From: an uncultured Alistipes sp.
GTDB lineage: Bacteria > Bacteroidota > Bacteroidia > Bacteroidales > Rikenellaceae
Assembly (NCBI GenBank): GCA_947573795.1
Contig: CANPHE010000005.1
Span: forward strand, 22,928 to 86,927
Length of the DNA stretch: 64,000 nt
Reading direction: 5' to 3'
The position numbers and the translations under genes are program-made. The first letter of the stretch is position 1. Each line of letters opens with the position of its first letter. Below, in pieces: positions 37,681 to 44,909 of the stretch. The notes below the pieces were generated by a model. It worked only from the letters and a program-made list of their open reading frames with translations. It was not told the origin of the DNA and did no database searches.

Positions 37681-37835
37681 CAAAGATACGAATAAGCCGA
37701 ATACAAAACCAAACTTGTTCGGGTTTTGTTGAGGCGAAGTATCTTCGACTGCGTCAAAGATACGAATAAGCGAGGGCAATGTCAAATTTATTTGAACATT
37801 GCCGAGCGGGAGTATCTTCGGCGCAGCCAAAGATA
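37681..37835 (-). repeat. Tandem 73-bp hairpin repeats, each carrying a promoter
   Basis: CAAAGATA (minus strand TATCTTTG, a perfect -7 box) occurs at 37681, 37755 and 37828, 74 and 73 bases apart, each time followed on the plus strand by TACGAATAA or TATGAATAA. Reading the minus strand, TTTG stands 21 bases before the first box and 20 before the second, the consensus -33 spacing. Between boxes lie hairpins such as GGCAATGTCAAAT / ATTTGAACATTGCC. The nearest box lies 82 bases before the flippase ATG. The same unit occurs at 62758-62838. Confidence 0.75.
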
Positions 37836-38130
37836 TGAATAAAAGCAAAAAAGTCCCCTCGTTTCGGGAACAGGGCTTGTAGGAACAGCATAGTGCATAA
37901 AAGCGTAAATATTTTTCTTACAACTATTAAATGCACCAGCTTTCGTAGGTTCCGAAACACTCAAAAGCAAAATCGGGCAAGTTTAACGGTGAATTGTGTT
38001 ACTTATCCATTACCTGCCCGAAATGCTTTGTTTTGTATTAAAAATATTCGTCTTCAGCTTTTTGCATCGAATTTCCGCCTAACAAATAACTTGACTTAAC
38101 GTTTTACAAATTCTCAAAGTTCAAGTTATC
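37836..38130. other. AT-rich gap at the island edge
   Basis: 295 bases without a credible gene. The base composition turns AT-rich here, marking the left edge of the accessory stretch. No clean attachment site or tRNA was seen. Confidence 0.4.
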
Positions 38131-38379
38131 ATGCAACGCAGCACTTTTAAAGTCCTTTTCTACGTAAAAAGGCAGTCGGAGAAATCGGGTCCGGGTTCCG
38201 TCATGGGCCGTATTACGGTCAATGGTACGATGTCGCAGTTCAGTTGCACGCTCACCGTTCGTCTTTCTCTCTTAGATGCCAACGCAAATAAAGCTGCCGG
38301 AAAAGCCTCGAAGCCCGGCGGAGCCCTGTATTACAATAAAGAAAAGGCAGACAGGAATGAAGCCGACGTGAGACCGTGA
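38131..38379 (+). pseudogene. Remnant of a Bacteroides-type tyrosine integrase (N-terminal arm-binding domain only)
   Basis: The 82-residue frame begins RSTFKVLFYVKRQSEKSGPG, continues VMGRITVNGTMSQFSCTL and LSLLDANANKAAGKA, and then leaves the expected pattern. This is the arm-type DNA-binding domain at the N-terminus of integrases of Bacteroides conjugative transposons and other integrative elements, which are about 400 residues long. The core-binding and catalytic domains (Arg, His-x-x-Arg, Tyr) are missing, so it is a truncated relic. It marks this place as a former integration site and fits the accessory content to the right. Confidence 0.75.
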
Positions 38380-38384
38380 GCCGA

Positions 38385-38969
38385 TTACCGCTCGGTTTTC
38401 TTATATCCGATTTGCCGCCGGGGTCGATCGGCTTTCGGTATCTTGACCGACAAGGCCGCGATGGCTTCGTAGATGTTGTCCAGCTCTTTGCGCACGTCTT
38501 CCGATAGATCGTTGATCGCCTCGGCGTTGTCCTCGTCGTGGCGCTCCAGCAAGGCCAGCTTCGCACGGATTTCCGATAGCTCGGCCGTTACGGTCGTCGT
38601 GGTCGTGATGTAGTTCCGCATGGCTACGAAAGCACGCATGATGGCGATGTTGGCTTGTATAGCTATCTCGCTTCGCAATACGCTGGACAACATGGAAACA
38701 CCCATTTCCGTGAATGCGAATGGCATATATCGGATACCGCCTTTGTTTGAGGTCACAAATTGTGACCTCAAACTGATTTTCAGAAGGTTGTACTCTTCGT
38801 TCGTTATCTCGAACATGAAATCCTGCGGGAAGCGTCCGATATTGCGGCGCACCGCTTGTTTCAAAACTTTCGTTTCGACTTGATAAATTTGAGCGAGGTC
38901 GAAATCCAACATCACACGCTGGCCGCGGATTTCGTAGATCTTATTCTGGATAACGGTTATCTCATTCAT
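38385..38969 (-). CDS. ORF6N domain-containing protein
   Basis: 194 residues. The N-terminal half carries the ORF6N DNA-binding domain found in phage and mobile-element regulators (IYEIRGQRVMLDFDLAQIY, VLKQAVRRNIGRFPQDFMF, YMPFAFTEMGVSMLSSVL). The C-terminal half is helical, probably a coiled coil (ELSEIRAKLALLERHDEDNA), and ends in basic residues. Such proteins are frequent next to integrated elements in Bacteroidales; a regulatory role is likely but unproven. A minus-strand TATATTTG box at 38990-38997, 21 bases before the ATG, is a good promoter candidate. Confidence 0.88.
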   Translation of the reverse strand: MNEITVIQNKIYEIRGQRVMLDFDLAQIYQVETKVLKQAVRRNIGRFPQDFMFEITNEEYNLLKISLRSQFVTSNKGGIRYMPFAFTEMGVSMLSSVLRSEIAIQANIAIMRAFVAMRNYITTTTTVTAELSEIRAKLALLERHDEDNAEAINDLSEDVRKELDNIYEAIAALSVKIPKADRPRRQIGYKKTER

Positions 38970-38989
38970 CGGATTGGGGTATAATATGA

Positions 38990-38997
38990 CAAATATA
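38990..38997 (-). promoter_or_regulatory. Promoter -7 box of the ORF6N gene
   Basis: Plus-strand CAAATATA is minus-strand TATATTTG, matching TAnnTTTG, 21 bases upstream of the start codon. No -33 TTG was found at the right distance. Confidence 0.5.
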
Positions 38998-39064
38998 GCA
39001 AGAATTATAAAATAAAACAGCGGAAAGAATTTCTTTCCGCTGCATATACCTTCTATATCGTTAT

Positions 39065-39292
39065 TTATTTTTCATATTTCATATCTTTAAAAAACTCATC
39101 CAATGCCACATCATAAAAATTGCACAAAACCGTCAATAAAACAATAGTAATATTGGTTGTTCCGACTTCATACAAACCCACATTCACTCCGGTCCGATCG
39201 GTAACTACTTCTTGAGTATAGCCCCGTTCAATCCGAAGACGTTTCAAGCGTTCTGCAATTGAGCGCAATAACGTATCGTTGGTGTGTTTCAC
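39065..39292 (-). CDS. Small XRE-family helix-turn-helix regulator
   Basis: 75 residues made almost only of one HTH_3 domain: LLRSIAERLKRLRIERGYTQEVVTDRTGVNVGLYEVGTTNITIVLLTVLCNFYDVALDEFF. The helix-turn-helix lies around TQEVVTDRTGVNVGLYE. The sequence is AT-rich compared with the core genes. It could be a small self-regulating repressor of the accessory stretch, for example acting on the ncRNA promoter at 39410 immediately upstream of it in the opposite direction; that link is inference. Confidence 0.8.
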   Translation of the reverse strand: MKHTNDTLLRSIAERLKRLRIERGYTQEVVTDRTGVNVGLYEVGTTNITIVLLTVLCNFYDVALDEFFKDMKYEK

Positions 39293-39409
39293 GCTGGAAT
39301 TTTTGCAAAGAACACACCAATTCTCTCATTTTTGCTCCTATGATTTCGTAGGAATAAAGTTTTTTTTATATATTTGTCAATGAATTTTCTATAGTAGTTT
39401 TAATTATGC

Positions 39410-39417
39410 TAACTTTG
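39410..39417 (+). promoter_or_regulatory. Promoter -7 box of the structured RNA
   Basis: TAACTTTG matches TAnnTTTG, with AT-rich sequence before it. The RNA stems begin about 13 bases downstream. Confidence 0.6.
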
Positions 39418-39423
39418 CAACTG

Positions 39424-39650
39424 AATAACTCGGCATAGCCGACGGACATAACATCTAAAGGGTAAACAACTCTTTATACCTATTCGTAAACTTGGGACCC
39501 TCGAAAGAGGTTGTTTAATCTGGGTATAAATGTTGTCAGTCCTTGTTATGTCCTGCCCTCTGTGGGCAGGACACGCAAGGGCGCAGGACAGCTTCCAGAT
39601 CAGGGTTCCCAAGACCTACGAATAGGGCTGACACCGCGCCCTCTTTTTTT
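39424..39650 (+). ncRNA. Structured non-coding RNA with two competing folds and a terminator
   Basis: A promoter box (39410) is followed by about 227 bases of highly self-complementary sequence ending in T7 (39644-39650). Local pairs: P1 39430-39434/39438-39442; P3 AAACAACTCTTT 39464-39475/39504-39516; P6 TGTCCTGCCC/GGGCAGGACA 39549-39573; terminator P7 AGGGCGC/GCGCCCT 39578-39584/39636-39642 before the U-run. Long-range pairs: P2 GGACATAACA/TGTTATGTCC 39444-39453/39544-39553; P4 CCTATTCGTA/TACGAATAGG 39479-39488/39617-39626; P5 CTTGGGACCCT with AGGGTTCCCAAG 39491-39501/39602-39613. P4 and P5 exclude P3 and P7, and P2 excludes P6. It does not show the conserved boxes of RNase P, tmRNA or SRP RNA. 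Identity unknown. Confidence 0.7.
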
Positions 39651-40201
39651 ACCTTGTTTATGCAATATTAGATTGCATTACCATACTTTTCGGGCGCATT
39701 CTTCATCACTCCAAACGTTATGCGCCGACCTCCGACAACCAAACGAAATACGGATTGCACCTGCCAAACCATTTATGGCCGGCGGAATCGGTATGAATTT
39801 TCGGCGCGAATGATTCTCTACCGGAACGCCCGCCGGAACTCCGTACATGAATACCGGAAACTTGGCCACGGCGGTGCGTTCCGCTTTTTATACTCGATCC
39901 CGACAACACGGTCGATCAATGTACACCCGGAAACGCCCGCCGGCATAAGTGCTCCCGCATACAAGGCTCCCGAATCTGGTAACGGACGGGCGTTTCCCTC
40001 TTGTTTTACGGGCGCGAGGATGTCGATTGCTTCATCGGCATTTTCGATAAGTCGCGTCACCTTTTCATGCCTCGCGCCCGTTCTTTATCGAATTATCCAT
40101 CACGGCCAAAGCCCGCAGGGTTCTCCGCCACGGCGGAGCTTCGCGGCGAGGCTGTCGACTTTCCGCTTTCCTTTCACCCTCAATCGCTTCGATCGAACCC
40201 T
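39651..40201. other. Gap between the RNA and the next plus-strand gene
   Basis: 551 bases. The only candidate coding content is the degenerate minus-strand frame at 39818-40060 and a shifted continuation down to 39678. A perfect 12-bp inverted repeat ACGGGCGCGAGG / CCTCGCGCCCGT (40008-40019 / 40070-40081) lies inside it. Confidence 0.4.
39818..40060 (-). pseudogene. Possible decayed gene fragment (unknown family)
   Basis: An 80-residue frame with a GTG start reads TRLIENADEAIDILAPVKQE, ALYAGALMPAGVSG, LIDRVVGIEYKKR and stops. In another frame a protein-like stretch follows (RKFIPIPPAINGLAGAIRIS, down to 39678). Together they look like one gene broken by a frameshift around 39820-39870. I do not recognise the family. 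The alternative is chance open frames; the composition does not settle it. Confidence 0.3.
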
Positions 40202-41188
40202 ATGATCCCCGCTTTCACCATCGGCATGCTGGGTGGCTGCGCCAACGGCCGCAGCATGGCGCGCTACTTCGAAGAGGTCGCATCCTATTATCTGCGGACC
40301 TTTCCGCGGGTTCGGTACCTGTTTTCCATCACGACCGAGCAGGAACGCTCGGTTGTCCGGCATCTTTTGGAGTGCCGCCCGACGCTTCCCGGATTGGAGG
40401 TCGCCGTGATACTCTCGTCCCACCAATGGGACAGACATCGCTGTGCTGCGACGGATGAACGGACGGCCGCCTGCAACCGCATCATCGACGCCGCGGACTT
40501 CTGCGAGGTCCTTCCCGAAAGCAAAGCGACATTGCCCCGGCCTGCATTGTACCGTCGGTTCATCGAACGCTGCGACTGCATCATTTTCAACGAACACCTT
40601 GCGGGGTGGGCCCTTGCGGGATTGTTCCATGCACAGGTCGTGCAGTCGGGTGTGCCGATTCCGGTGCAATACGGATTTGCGATGCCTCAGTATGCCTCGT
40701 TCAATTATCCGCCCGACCGTCGGGATTACCTCGTTTGCGAAAGCGATCATTTCAATCCTGCGGCGGAATACGTGCAGAGCGTCGCCTACATCGAACGAAT
40801 CGGATTCAGCCTGCCGGCGGACCGTCTGCCGCAGATTTTCCTGCGTAAGTGGCTTGCGGCGCCTCCGGAGAAAAGCTGCTGTTATCTGACGTTACGGGAA
40901 GACTTGGATACGCTCGGCCGGCTGCGGGACCGTATCGGATGCGAATACCTGTCGCTCAAGGTCTTCGCATGGATCTATGCGACCCGAAAATCGACGAAGG
41001 AAAAGGCCTCGGAGCCCGATGCCGCGAACCGGTTCATGCAGTTCCGGACGCTGCTCAGGTGGATTACCGCACGGCGCGAAGCGGGCGAGCCGGTGCCGCC
41101 CTTCGACCTCTGGGACTTCGACGCCTACGACGAGGTGCTGCGGACGTTCTGCGCGAATCGGGACATAAGGAAGGGGCGAGAAATATGA
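40202..41188 (+). CDS. Unrecognised protein, Rossmann-like N-terminal half
   Basis: 328 residues from the ATG at 40202; the frame is open back to 40001, but the extension is basic and low in structure. The first 140 residues (FTIGMLGGCANGRSMARYFE, LEVAVILSSHQWDRHR, RCDCIIFNEHLAGWALAGLF) alternate strands and helices and faintly recall SLOG/YpsA-like nucleotide-binding proteins, where a variable region with Q/H-W-D-R is followed by an aspartate-rich strand. This is a weak guess. The second half is helical (LREDLDTLGRLRDRIGCEYL, FRTLLRWITARREAG). It stands alone between the structured RNA and the Hxs genes and its GC content is like the core genome. Confidence 0.65.
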   Translation: MIPAFTIGMLGGCANGRSMARYFEEVASYYLRTFPRVRYLFSITTEQERSVVRHLLECRPTLPGLEVAVILSSHQWDRHRCAATDERTAACNRIIDAADFCEVLPESKATLPRPALYRRFIERCDCIIFNEHLAGWALAGLFHAQVVQSGVPIPVQYGFAMPQYASFNYPPDRRDYLVCESDHFNPAAEYVQSVAYIERIGFSLPADRLPQIFLRKWLAAPPEKSCCYLTLREDLDTLGRLRDRIGCEYLSLKVFAWIYATRKSTKEKASEPDAANRFMQFRTLLRWITARREAGEPVPPFDLWDFDAYDEVLRTFCANRDIRKGREI

Positions 41189-41245
41189 AATGGACGAACG
41201 ATATTCCGACCGTGGTTCATGCGGGGTGCTTTACGGCAGCGGTTG

Positions 41246-41303
41246 ACCATCCACTAAAGTGGTGGTATAAAGCGGGTTGCGTGTGAAATTGTATATAATT
41301 CCC
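41246..41303. repeat. Hairpin and MITE right-end fragment between the unknown gene and hxsC
   Basis: A hairpin ACCATCCACT/AGTGGTGGT (41246-41266) is followed at 41280-41303 by a 24-base sequence matching the right end of the MITE-like element at 9971-9994 at 19 positions. The fragment ends at the base before the hxsC stop codon complement. Confidence 0.55.
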
Positions 41304-42173
41304 TTATTTTATGACTTTTATTCCCCGGCTTTGCATTCGGGATGTCGCGAATAATCCGCAACATTCCGGGCGCTCAGTACATTCCCGGCAAATATCGAGG
41401 TATTGGGTTTTCCAGTCGGATATGGATTTGCGTGCGAAGGGCCATAGCGCTTCCGGTAGAACACACCGCGGCAGGTTGAAAATCGAAACGTCCATATGCC
41501 AATCCCGCAGTTCCAAAACCGCCTGCGTGAGTTCTGCCTGATAATCCATCGGATCGATCCAGACCGTCTCCCGGTTTTTGATCGTATAGCCCGTGTATTC
41601 CAATCCCATCAGCGATATGAATTCGACGAACGGCAGATTGCGGTAGATAAAATCCGGCAACTTCGGCAACCGGAGATAGTTCATCTTGGTAATGACTACC
41701 CGCAATTCAATTCCGATATCATAGCGTCCGAGGTTATACAAGCCGAGCATTGTCTCCTCGAAAGAGCCTTTGACCTGCGTGATAGCATCGTGGTCGCCCG
41801 CAGAATCGGCATGAAGAGGAACGCCGAGAAGGATCTTTCCCTCACCGCATTCGGCAAGTTTCCGGGCATATTCTTTGTCGGCGAATGCACGTCCGTTCGT
41901 CAACAGGTGAATTTCGGTTTCCGGCAGTTTCGTACGAATATGGCGAAGCAGCTCGAACAGCCGGTCACCGAGCAGGGTCGGTTCGCCACCCGTAATCCCG
42001 AGCGAACGCAGTTCCCGCGGAGCGGAGTCGATCAGAGCCTTGTTTTTCTGAAAATAGCCGTCGAGATCGTTGCGCAGCAAAGGCGGCTGGCAGCACATGA
42101 CGCAGCGGTTGTTGCACTGTGAAGTGATGAACAGCGCGTTGTCGTTGGAATTTATGTCGATCGTATCTCTCAT
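41304..42173 (-). CDS. hxsC: His-Xaa-Ser system radical SAM maturase HxsC
   Basis: 289 residues. The radical SAM cluster motif CxxxCxxC is in FITSQCNNRCVMCCQPPLL, followed by SLGITGGEPTLLGDRLFELL (SAM-binding GGE) and EIHLLTNGRAF. The C-terminus has a second Cys group, DICRECTERPECCGLF, for an auxiliary cluster. The start is the ATG at 42173, which shares its A with the TAA stop of hxsB (TAATG); an upstream ATG at 42197 is less likely. It is the last gene of the hxsA-D-B-C operon. The Hxs families are defined in TIGRFAM as a predicted peptide-modification system; the chemistry is not known. Confidence 0.88.
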   Translation of the reverse strand: MRDTIDINSNDNALFITSQCNNRCVMCCQPPLLRNDLDGYFQKNKALIDSAPRELRSLGITGGEPTLLGDRLFELLRHIRTKLPETEIHLLTNGRAFADKEYARKLAECGEGKILLGVPLHADSAGDHDAITQVKGSFEETMLGLYNLGRYDIGIELRVVITKMNYLRLPKLPDFIYRNLPFVEFISLMGLEYTGYTIKNRETVWIDPMDYQAELTQAVLELRDWHMDVSIFNLPRCVLPEALWPFARKSISDWKTQYLDICRECTERPECCGLFATSRMQSRGIKVIK

Positions 42174-43588
42174 TATCCCCGTGTTCCCGTGATCCAACTT
42201 TTGAAAATCGGCAGCACCTCTTCCCTACGATCCGTCAGCAAGCCGAAGATGTGTTCGATAATCGCCTTGTGTTTTCGGCAGAAGGTCGAGGTCGGCCGGA
42301 ATCCGTACATATCGCCCTGCGTGGAGTAGTTGCGCACGGGATCGGCCCCGCAAATCGACTGAAAAGCGCAATCGGCACAACCGGCAATGCATTCCGTCGC
42401 CCACAGGCGGGAAATCTCCTGCGCCTTGCGACCGTAGAACAAATCTTCGTACCGATCCGTTACCGATCCCAACCGGAATGTATAATCCCGAAATTCGGCC
42501 AGCATTCGGGATTCGTCGGAAGCATAGGCATATCCATCATAGTTATAGACGATTACGCCGTTGATAATCCCTGCCGGAGATTGCAGGTCGACGAACCCGA
42601 TCGGAAAAGGCGTCAGGATTTTACGCAAAATAAGCGTCGCAAACTCTTCGATGAACATCTCTCCCGATTTATTGAGTTCGATGATATATTCCAGCGCTTG
42701 CTTGTAAAATTCAACGAAGCGATCGTAATAAGCAGTCCAGTCGGCATTGTCTTTCGCCAGTCCGTAAGGATTGAGCGCCCGGATGAAGATACTGTGAAAT
42801 CCGTTTTTTCGATAAGCATCGATAATCTCCCGCGGAAAGCCGAGCGAATACTCCGAGGTCGTCATCAATGCGGAAACTCGGCCTTCACCCAATGTTTCGC
42901 GCGCCTTCGCTATTCCGGCAACAACGCGCTGATAGCTGTCCGTTTTTCCTCGGTTGTGGTTGTGCAGGTCCTGCGGACCGTCAAGCGAGGTCGAGATAAC
43001 CGCGTCATATCGTCTGCACAAATGGAGCAATTCGTCCGTCAGATTGACGCTATTGGTACAGATTACATAGGTAAGTTTGCGATTTGCGGTCCGATTCTTC
43101 TCTTCGGCATATTCGATGGCCCGGCGGATAAGATGCGGGACCAACGTAGGCTCGCCTCCTTGAAACTCCATTGTCAGGCAGGGGGATGGAGAACGAAACA
43201 TCAGATCGACAGCATGCAGAAGCGTCTGCTCGCTCATATCATACTCATTCCGGCAACTTTCCTGACTGGATGCCTGACAATAAATACAGTTCTGGTTGCA
43301 GCGAAGTGTCAACACAAAGATATGCAGCGCGGTAAAATGATCGAGAAATGCCTTGCGGGTAGCCAAACGGACCGCCATCGTGTCAATCAACCGGGGCAAC
43401 GGTTTTTCGCAAATAAAGAATGAAGCTGTCAGATTCTTGTACAATTCCTCCTCCGGGAGCACCTCCCGATCGACGATGCGTTGTACGCTGCCGCGGGGCA
43501 ACAGCAGGTAGTCCCCAAGGTCATTGGTCAGCAATTCCTGATTGCGGAAAACATGAAACCGGAACGGCAGCAGGTAATACATCGTCAA
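42173..43588 (-). CDS. hxsB: His-Xaa-Ser system radical SAM maturase HxsB
   Basis: 471 residues with the layout of SPASM-type peptide maturases. The N-terminal 90 residues may bind the substrate. The radical SAM core follows, with CxxxCxxC in LTLRCNQNCIYCQASSQ, FQGGEPTLVPHLIRRAI and ICTNSVNL, STSLDGPQDLHNHNRG. The C-terminal SPASM-like Cys cluster is ATECIAGCADCAFQSICGAD plus the later TSTFCRKHK. The ATG at 43588 overlaps the hxsD stop by four bases (ATGA). The neighbouring His-Xaa-Ser repeat protein is the likely substrate, with HxsD as partner. Confidence 0.9.
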   Translation of the reverse strand: MTMYYLLPFRFHVFRNQELLTNDLGDYLLLPRGSVQRIVDREVLPEEELYKNLTASFFICEKPLPRLIDTMAVRLATRKAFLDHFTALHIFVLTLRCNQNCIYCQASSQESCRNEYDMSEQTLLHAVDLMFRSPSPCLTMEFQGGEPTLVPHLIRRAIEYAEEKNRTANRKLTYVICTNSVNLTDELLHLCRRYDAVISTSLDGPQDLHNHNRGKTDSYQRVVAGIAKARETLGEGRVSALMTTSEYSLGFPREIIDAYRKNGFHSIFIRALNPYGLAKDNADWTAYYDRFVEFYKQALEYIIELNKSGEMFIEEFATLILRKILTPFPIGFVDLQSPAGIINGVIVYNYDGYAYASDESRMLAEFRDYTFRLGSVTDRYEDLFYGRKAQEISRLWATECIAGCADCAFQSICGADPVRNYSTQGDMYGFRPTSTFCRKHKAIIEHIFGLLTDRREEVLPIFKSWITGTRG

Positions 43589-43929
43589 TCTTTGAATTCG
43601 AATTCGACAAAGTCATCGTTGTTGGCGAAAGCCTTGGCATAAAGAATATTCCGCAGGTCTCGGGTTTCCGAAGCGATGATCGCCCGGTTTTTATAATCGA
43701 CAAAATCTGCGCTCAGTCTCTTTCGGATCTTATGGAATGCCTCCTGCGTGATCGGATTCGAAGCCGAAAGGATAATCGTCTGAACGGTCGTACCCGGGGT
43801 GTTTCGCCGGGTGATTATGTAATCGCCCGCCCACCAATACAGTACTTTATCGATGACGGATTCGTTGTAAATCGACTTGTCGACGTTGAGTACGACCTCA
43901 CCTTGTGGATTCAATTCAATGTCGGTCAT
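43585..43929 (-). CDS. hxsD: His-Xaa-Ser system protein HxsD
   Basis: 114-residue soluble protein. The core NVDKSIYNESVIDKVLYWWAG followed by DYIITRRNT is the HxsD pattern. Its size and position between the repeat protein and HxsB suggest a precursor-recognition role like that of small partner proteins in other radical SAM peptide systems; this is inference. The ATG at 43929 lies 14 bases inside the end of hxsA, and its stop overlaps the hxsB start. Confidence 0.85.
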   Translation of the reverse strand: MTDIELNPQGEVVLNVDKSIYNESVIDKVLYWWAGDYIITRRNTPGTTVQTIILSASNPITQEAFHKIRKRLSADFVDYKNRAIIASETRDLRNILYAKAFANNDDFVEFEFKD

Positions 43930-44758
43930 TTTGTTTTTTCAGAAAATAAAACGTTTGTGCATCGACCGTTCCCGTCGTATCGATACCGATACTATCTTGA
44001 AATCTTTTCAACGCCGTTTCAATCGCTGTGTCGAACAGTGTTTCGCCTTTGACAAACGGTTCTTCAAGAAATCCCTTGTCTATCAGGATGTTTTTCAGTT
44101 GGGTTACATCCGCGCCCCGCATCTCCTTTTTCAAGACCCGATCTCCCAAATTGTAAACTTTGGGAACCCACGTTTGCAATTGGGTAATCGTAGCATTTCC
44201 GGCAATACCGTCTTGCGACAAACCCGCATCTTTTTGGAAAGCCCTCACGGCATTTCTGACCTCCGAATCATAGACTACATACCCCAAATAGTTCGTACCG
44301 ACAGACGATCGTGCAATATATTTGTGCTTAACCAATAAATCGGTCAGTGCTTTGACATCCGCCCCGTAGGTATTTATTGAGAGGGTTCTCGAACCGAGGG
44401 TATAATCGGCCGGCGATACGGAGGATGACGACGTATTTCCGGAGGTAGTAGCGGACGAATAATGGGAATAATGGGACGATCCCGACCGATGAGAACTGTG
44501 TGATCTGTGCGAACTATGACTGCGATGTGAACTGTGGCTTCGGTGTCCTGACAACGCATAGGTATCGTCCGAATTCAGATGCAGCAACATCTTGATGCTT
44601 CCGTTTTTAGACGACTCTCCGTATTCATCCGTGGCGTCATCGGACGGATTGTCCGAAAACTGGTAGGTCGGCATTGCTTCGGCTCCGTAAGTGTTCGCCA
44701 AGGTCGCCATGGACGAAACAATAACTCCTTTAAGGAGTTTTTTGAGGCGCGATCTCAT
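43916..44758 (-). CDS. hxsA: His-Xaa-Ser repeat protein HxsA with two peptidoglycan-binding domains
   Basis: 280 residues from the ATG at 44758, which gives a plausible export signal (RSRLKKLLKGVIVSSMATLA, NTYGAEA). An ATG at 44785 adds nine aromatic residues and overlaps the promoter box. Residues 72-101 are ten three-residue units, mostly HRS and HSS with GSS and HYS near the end: the His-Xaa-Ser repeat. A serine/threonine-rich linker follows. Two PG_binding_1 domains come next, about 128-195 (GADVKALTDLLVKHKYI, VRAFQKDAGLSQDGIAG) and 210-275 (GADVTQLKNILIDKGFL, LKRFQDSIGIDTTGTVDAQT). Likely an exported, cell-wall-attached protein whose repeat is modified by HxsB and HxsC. Confidence 0.9.
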   Translation of the reverse strand: MRSRLKKLLKGVIVSSMATLANTYGAEAMPTYQFSDNPSDDATDEYGESSKNGSIKMLLHLNSDDTYALSGHRSHSSHRSHSSHRSHSSHRSGSSHYSHYSSATTSGNTSSSSVSPADYTLGSRTLSINTYGADVKALTDLLVKHKYIARSSVGTNYLGYVVYDSEVRNAVRAFQKDAGLSQDGIAGNATITQLQTWVPKVYNLGDRVLKKEMRGADVTQLKNILIDKGFLEEPFVKGETLFDTAIETALKRFQDSIGIDTTGTVDAQTFYFLKKQNDRH

Positions 44759-44782
44759 GGAGTAAAAATAGTAGTTATATTG

Positions 44783-44790
44783 CAAATATA
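44783..44790 (-). promoter_or_regulatory. Promoter -7 box of the hxs operon
   Basis: Plus-strand CAAATATA is minus-strand TATATTTG, 24 bases before the hxsA ATG. It favours the start at 44758 over the one at 44785. Confidence 0.55.
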
Positions 44791-44844
44791 CAATAAATTA
44801 TTTATTGCAGGCCGTTTACGTCTTGTAAAATGAACCATTTTCAC

Positions 44845-44852
44845 TATATTTG
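44845..44852 (+). promoter_or_regulatory. Promoter of the exonuclease-helicase fusion gene
   Basis: TATATTTG (44845-44852) with TTG at 44823-44825, spacing 19: a full match to the Bacteroidetes TTG-N19-TAnnTTTG promoter. It is divergent from the hxs promoter; the -7 boxes are 54 bases apart. The leader to ATG 44910 is about 50 bases. Confidence 0.7.
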
Positions 44853-44909
44853 GATAAACTTTCGTTTTTACTTTTCGTAGGACGGGCAGGATATCACAAA
44901 ATTCGTAAA

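Noticed and set aside
39424..39650. Retron msr-msd, tmRNA, RNase P or SRP RNA as identity of the structured RNA
   Set aside because: No reverse transcriptase is nearby, there is no tag-peptide frame or CCA end, and the conserved boxes of RNase P and SRP RNA are not visible.
39511..39813. A 100-codon plus-strand ORF through the structured RNA
   Set aside because: It starts in the middle of the RNA, crosses its terminator and gives a Cys/Pro/Ser/Leu-rich sequence without protein character.
44455..44545. Short tandem repeats that might be taken for a CRISPR array or DNA satellite
   Set aside because: The nine-base periodicity is the coding of the His-Xaa-Ser repeats of HxsA; there are no spacers.
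43916..44785. The ATG at 44785 as hxsA start
   Set aside because: It would put the first codons on top of the -7 box and give an aromatic leader; 44758 gives a normal export signal.
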